From CAZQYB01 sp964582985 (lineage in GTDB: Bacteria; Planctomycetota; Phycisphaerae; Sedimentisphaerales; Anaerobacaceae), in the NCBI GenBank assembly GCA_964582985.1, contig CAZOUM010000106.1:1-5788 (forward strand): DNA of 5,788 bases. Reading direction: 5' to 3'. The notes below the pieces were generated by a model. The model was not told where the DNA came from and made no database searches. It worked only from the letters and a program-made list of their open reading frames with translations. Position 1 is the first letter of the stretch. The number at the start of each line of letters is the position of its first letter. Shown here one piece after another: positions 4,192 to 5,788 of this stretch. The position numbers and the translations under genes were made by a program.

Positions 4192-5772
4192 TTATACTTC
4201 CGCTTTTAATTTTGGCTCTTGTCCCTTATCTTGTGCTGAGACCATCCGGTTGATAGCATCGACGTAGGCCTTCGCGCTCGCTTCTATAATGTCTGTGGAG
4301 ATGCCCCGGCCTATATAGGTTCGGCCGTTATCGGTGATTCTGACGGTTGCTTCGCCGAGCGCCTCTTTGCCGGCGGTGACGGCTCTTATTGAGTAGCTTT
4401 CCAGTTTGGGCGACAGGCCGGTAGCCTCTCTTATGGCTTCATAAGCCGCATCGACCGGGCCGTCACCGCAGGCGGCGGCCTGTTTGACTTCGTCTTTGAT
4501 TTTTATTTTCACGCTTGCGGTCGGAAGCGTACCCGTCCCGCAGGCCACGTGAAGATATTGCAGCTCGTAGACTTGCTCCACAACAACGTGAATCTCGTCA
4601 CTTATGATCGCCGCAAGGTCTGCATCGAAGACCTCCTTTTTCTTGTCGGCGACGGCCAGGAATCGTTCATAAGTCTTGTCCAACTCTTCCTGAGACAATG
4701 TGTATCCCATCTCTTCAAGGCGATGGAGCAGGCCGTGACGTCCCGTGCGCGCGGTCAGAACAACACGGCTATGAGCAAGGCCGATAGTCTCAGGCCGCAT
4801 AATCTCGTAGGTCTCGCGCTTTTTCAAAAAGCCGTCCACGTGAATGCCGGAACTGTGCGCGAAAGCGTTGCGTCCCACAACGGCCTTATTGGCAGGGACG
4901 GGCATTCCCAGCATGTCGGCCGCCATTCGACTGGTTCGATAGAACTCGCGCGTGTTGATGCCCGTTTCCACGTCTTCGAAAAAGTCCCGACGTGTATGAA
5001 TGGCCATTACTACTTCTTCAAGCGCAGCGTTGCCGGCCCGTTCACCCACGCCGTTTATCGTGCCTTCGACCTGTCGTGCACCGTTCTTTACGCCGGCCAG
5101 CGAATTGGCTACCGCCAGGCCCAAATCATCGTGGCAGTGGACGCTGATTACGGCCTTGTCAATGTTGGGTACGTTGGCGCGTATGTCCCGGATAAGAGCG
5201 CCATACTGTTCGGGCATAGCGTAACCTGTGGTGTCGGGGATATTGACAACGGTTGCGCCGGCGTCGATGACGGCCTCAAGTACCTCGTACAGATAGGTGC
5301 GCTCGGCCCGGCCGGAATCTTCGGCGTAGAATTCGATATCGTCGGTGTATTGAGCGGTCTGCTTAACAGCCGCGACGGCCATCTTCAGGATGGTGGCCTG
5401 CTTTTCGCCCATCGTCCTGCCGTATTTGTCATCGGCGAATTTTCCGGCGATGTGAATCTCGGAGACGCCGATGCCGGTATGGATGCGGAACGTTTTGGCT
5501 TTGGCCAGCGCCTTTCGGCAGGTCTCAATGTCCTCTGATATGGCCCGGGTCAGGCCGCAGATGACGGGGCCTTGTATCTGCTGCGATATCAGACGTACAG
5601 CTTCGAAATCTTCGGGCGAAGAGGCGGGGAAACCTGCCTCGATGACGTCGACCTTCAGCCGGGCCAACTGCCGGGCGATTTCCAGCTTCTCTCTGGCCCC
5701 CAATCGAGTTCCGGCGGCCTGTTCGCCGTCACGTAACGTTGTGTCGAATATTATGATTTTTTCTTTTGGCAT
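4192..5772 (-). CDS. leuA: 2-isopropylmalate synthase
   Basis: First committed enzyme of leucine synthesis: acetyl-CoA plus 2-oxoisovalerate gives 2-isopropylmalate, in the cytosol, with a divalent metal. The 526-residue protein has the HMGL-like TIM barrel at about 5-275. It shows FDTTLRDGEQ (9-18; R14 and D15 catalytic/metal), HCHDDLG (212-218; metal ligands H212 and H214) and NGVGERAGN (240-248). A linker/subdomain follows with AHSSGIHVDGFLK (305-317) and TARTGRH (340-346). The C-terminal LeuA dimer regulatory domain (about 395-510) ends GRGISTDIIEASAKAYVDAINR, indicating intact leucine feedback inhibition. A strong AAAAGGAG lies 8 nt before ATG 5772. Its length and regulatory domain separate it from homocitrate synthase (~380-400 residues); citramalate synthase is the other relative. 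It is the first leu gene in transcription here, though more may lie upstream beyond the window. The GC-rich codon use differs from the AT-richer insert. Confidence 0.95.
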   Translation of the reverse strand: MPKEKIIIFDTTLRDGEQAAGTRLGAREKLEIARQLARLKVDVIEAGFPASSPEDFEAVRLISQQIQGPVICGLTRAISEDIETCRKALAKAKTFRIHTGIGVSEIHIAGKFADDKYGRTMGEKQATILKMAVAAVKQTAQYTDDIEFYAEDSGRAERTYLYEVLEAVIDAGATVVNIPDTTGYAMPEQYGALIRDIRANVPNIDKAVISVHCHDDLGLAVANSLAGVKNGARQVEGTINGVGERAGNAALEEVVMAIHTRRDFFEDVETGINTREFYRTSRMAADMLGMPVPANKAVVGRNAFAHSSGIHVDGFLKKRETYEIMRPETIGLAHSRVVLTARTGRHGLLHRLEEMGYTLSQEELDKTYERFLAVADKKKEVFDADLAAIISDEIHVVVEQVYELQYLHVACGTGTLPTASVKIKIKDEVKQAAACGDGPVDAAYEAIREATGLSPKLESYSIRAVTAGKEALGEATVRITDNGRTYIGRGISTDIIEASAKAYVDAINRMVSAQDKGQEPKLKAEV

Positions 5773-5780
5773 TTGTTTTT

Positions 5781-5788
5781 CTCCTTTT
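5781..5788 (-). promoter_or_regulatory. Shine-Dalgarno AAAAGGAG of leuA
   Basis: AAAAGGAG ends 8 nt before ATG 5772, an optimal spacing, and fixes this start. The window ends here, so any promoter or leader/attenuator is not visible. Confidence 0.85.

Noticed and set aside
4549..5538. Long plus-strand open frame (329 codons)
   Set aside because: It lies wholly antisense to leuA, whose motifs are unambiguous. In GC-rich genes the opposite strand often stays open by codon bias.

Overview
This window holds a leucine-biosynthesis cluster read entirely on the minus strand. The gene order in the direction of transcription is leuA (5772-4192), leuC (3986-2724), a GxxExxY-family protein gene (2668-2285), an IS630-type transposase (2216-1135), leuD (905-396), and the start of a four-helix-bundle (S23/IVS-type) protein gene that runs off the left edge (233-1). 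The three leu genes look intact. LeuA condenses acetyl-CoA with 2-oxoisovalerate, and LeuC plus LeuD form the isopropylmalate isomerase. leuB is not in the window.

The most informative area is the 1.8 kb between leuC and leuD, two subunit genes that are usually adjacent. That block carries the GxxExxY gene, the transposase and a small highly structured non-coding segment (991-1131). It is bounded by an inverted pair of short ~9-nt-periodic repeats (919-950 and 2701-2728), which touch the leuC stop codon on one side and the leuD ribosome-binding site on the other. The transposase is split between two frames joined exactly at a textbook -1 slippery heptamer (A AAA AAC) with a stem-loop 5 nt downstream. 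It is therefore better read as a programmed frameshift than as a dead gene.

Downstream of leuD is a tract of heptanucleotide repeats (consensus CCCTGRC on the plus strand, 241-434). It supplies the last dozen codons of leuD, forms G-quadruplex-type G-tracts on the transcript strand, and contains two 53-bp duplications that each carry a copy of the start-codon region of the four-helix-bundle gene. The leuA-leuC gap (3987-4191) has no gene but holds two dispersed-repeat-like inverted repeats.

Organism: the archaeal-type short LeuC/LeuD pair, a LeuA with HCHDDLG and TARTGRH motifs, intergenic repeats, and four-helix-bundle and GxxExxY genes scattered between housekeeping genes suggest a repeat-rich environmental bacterium, perhaps Planctomycetota (Phycisphaerae-like). 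This is inference; no taxonomic marker is present. The strong Shine-Dalgarno sites (AAGGAG before leuA and the GxxExxY gene) are ordinary bacterial ones.
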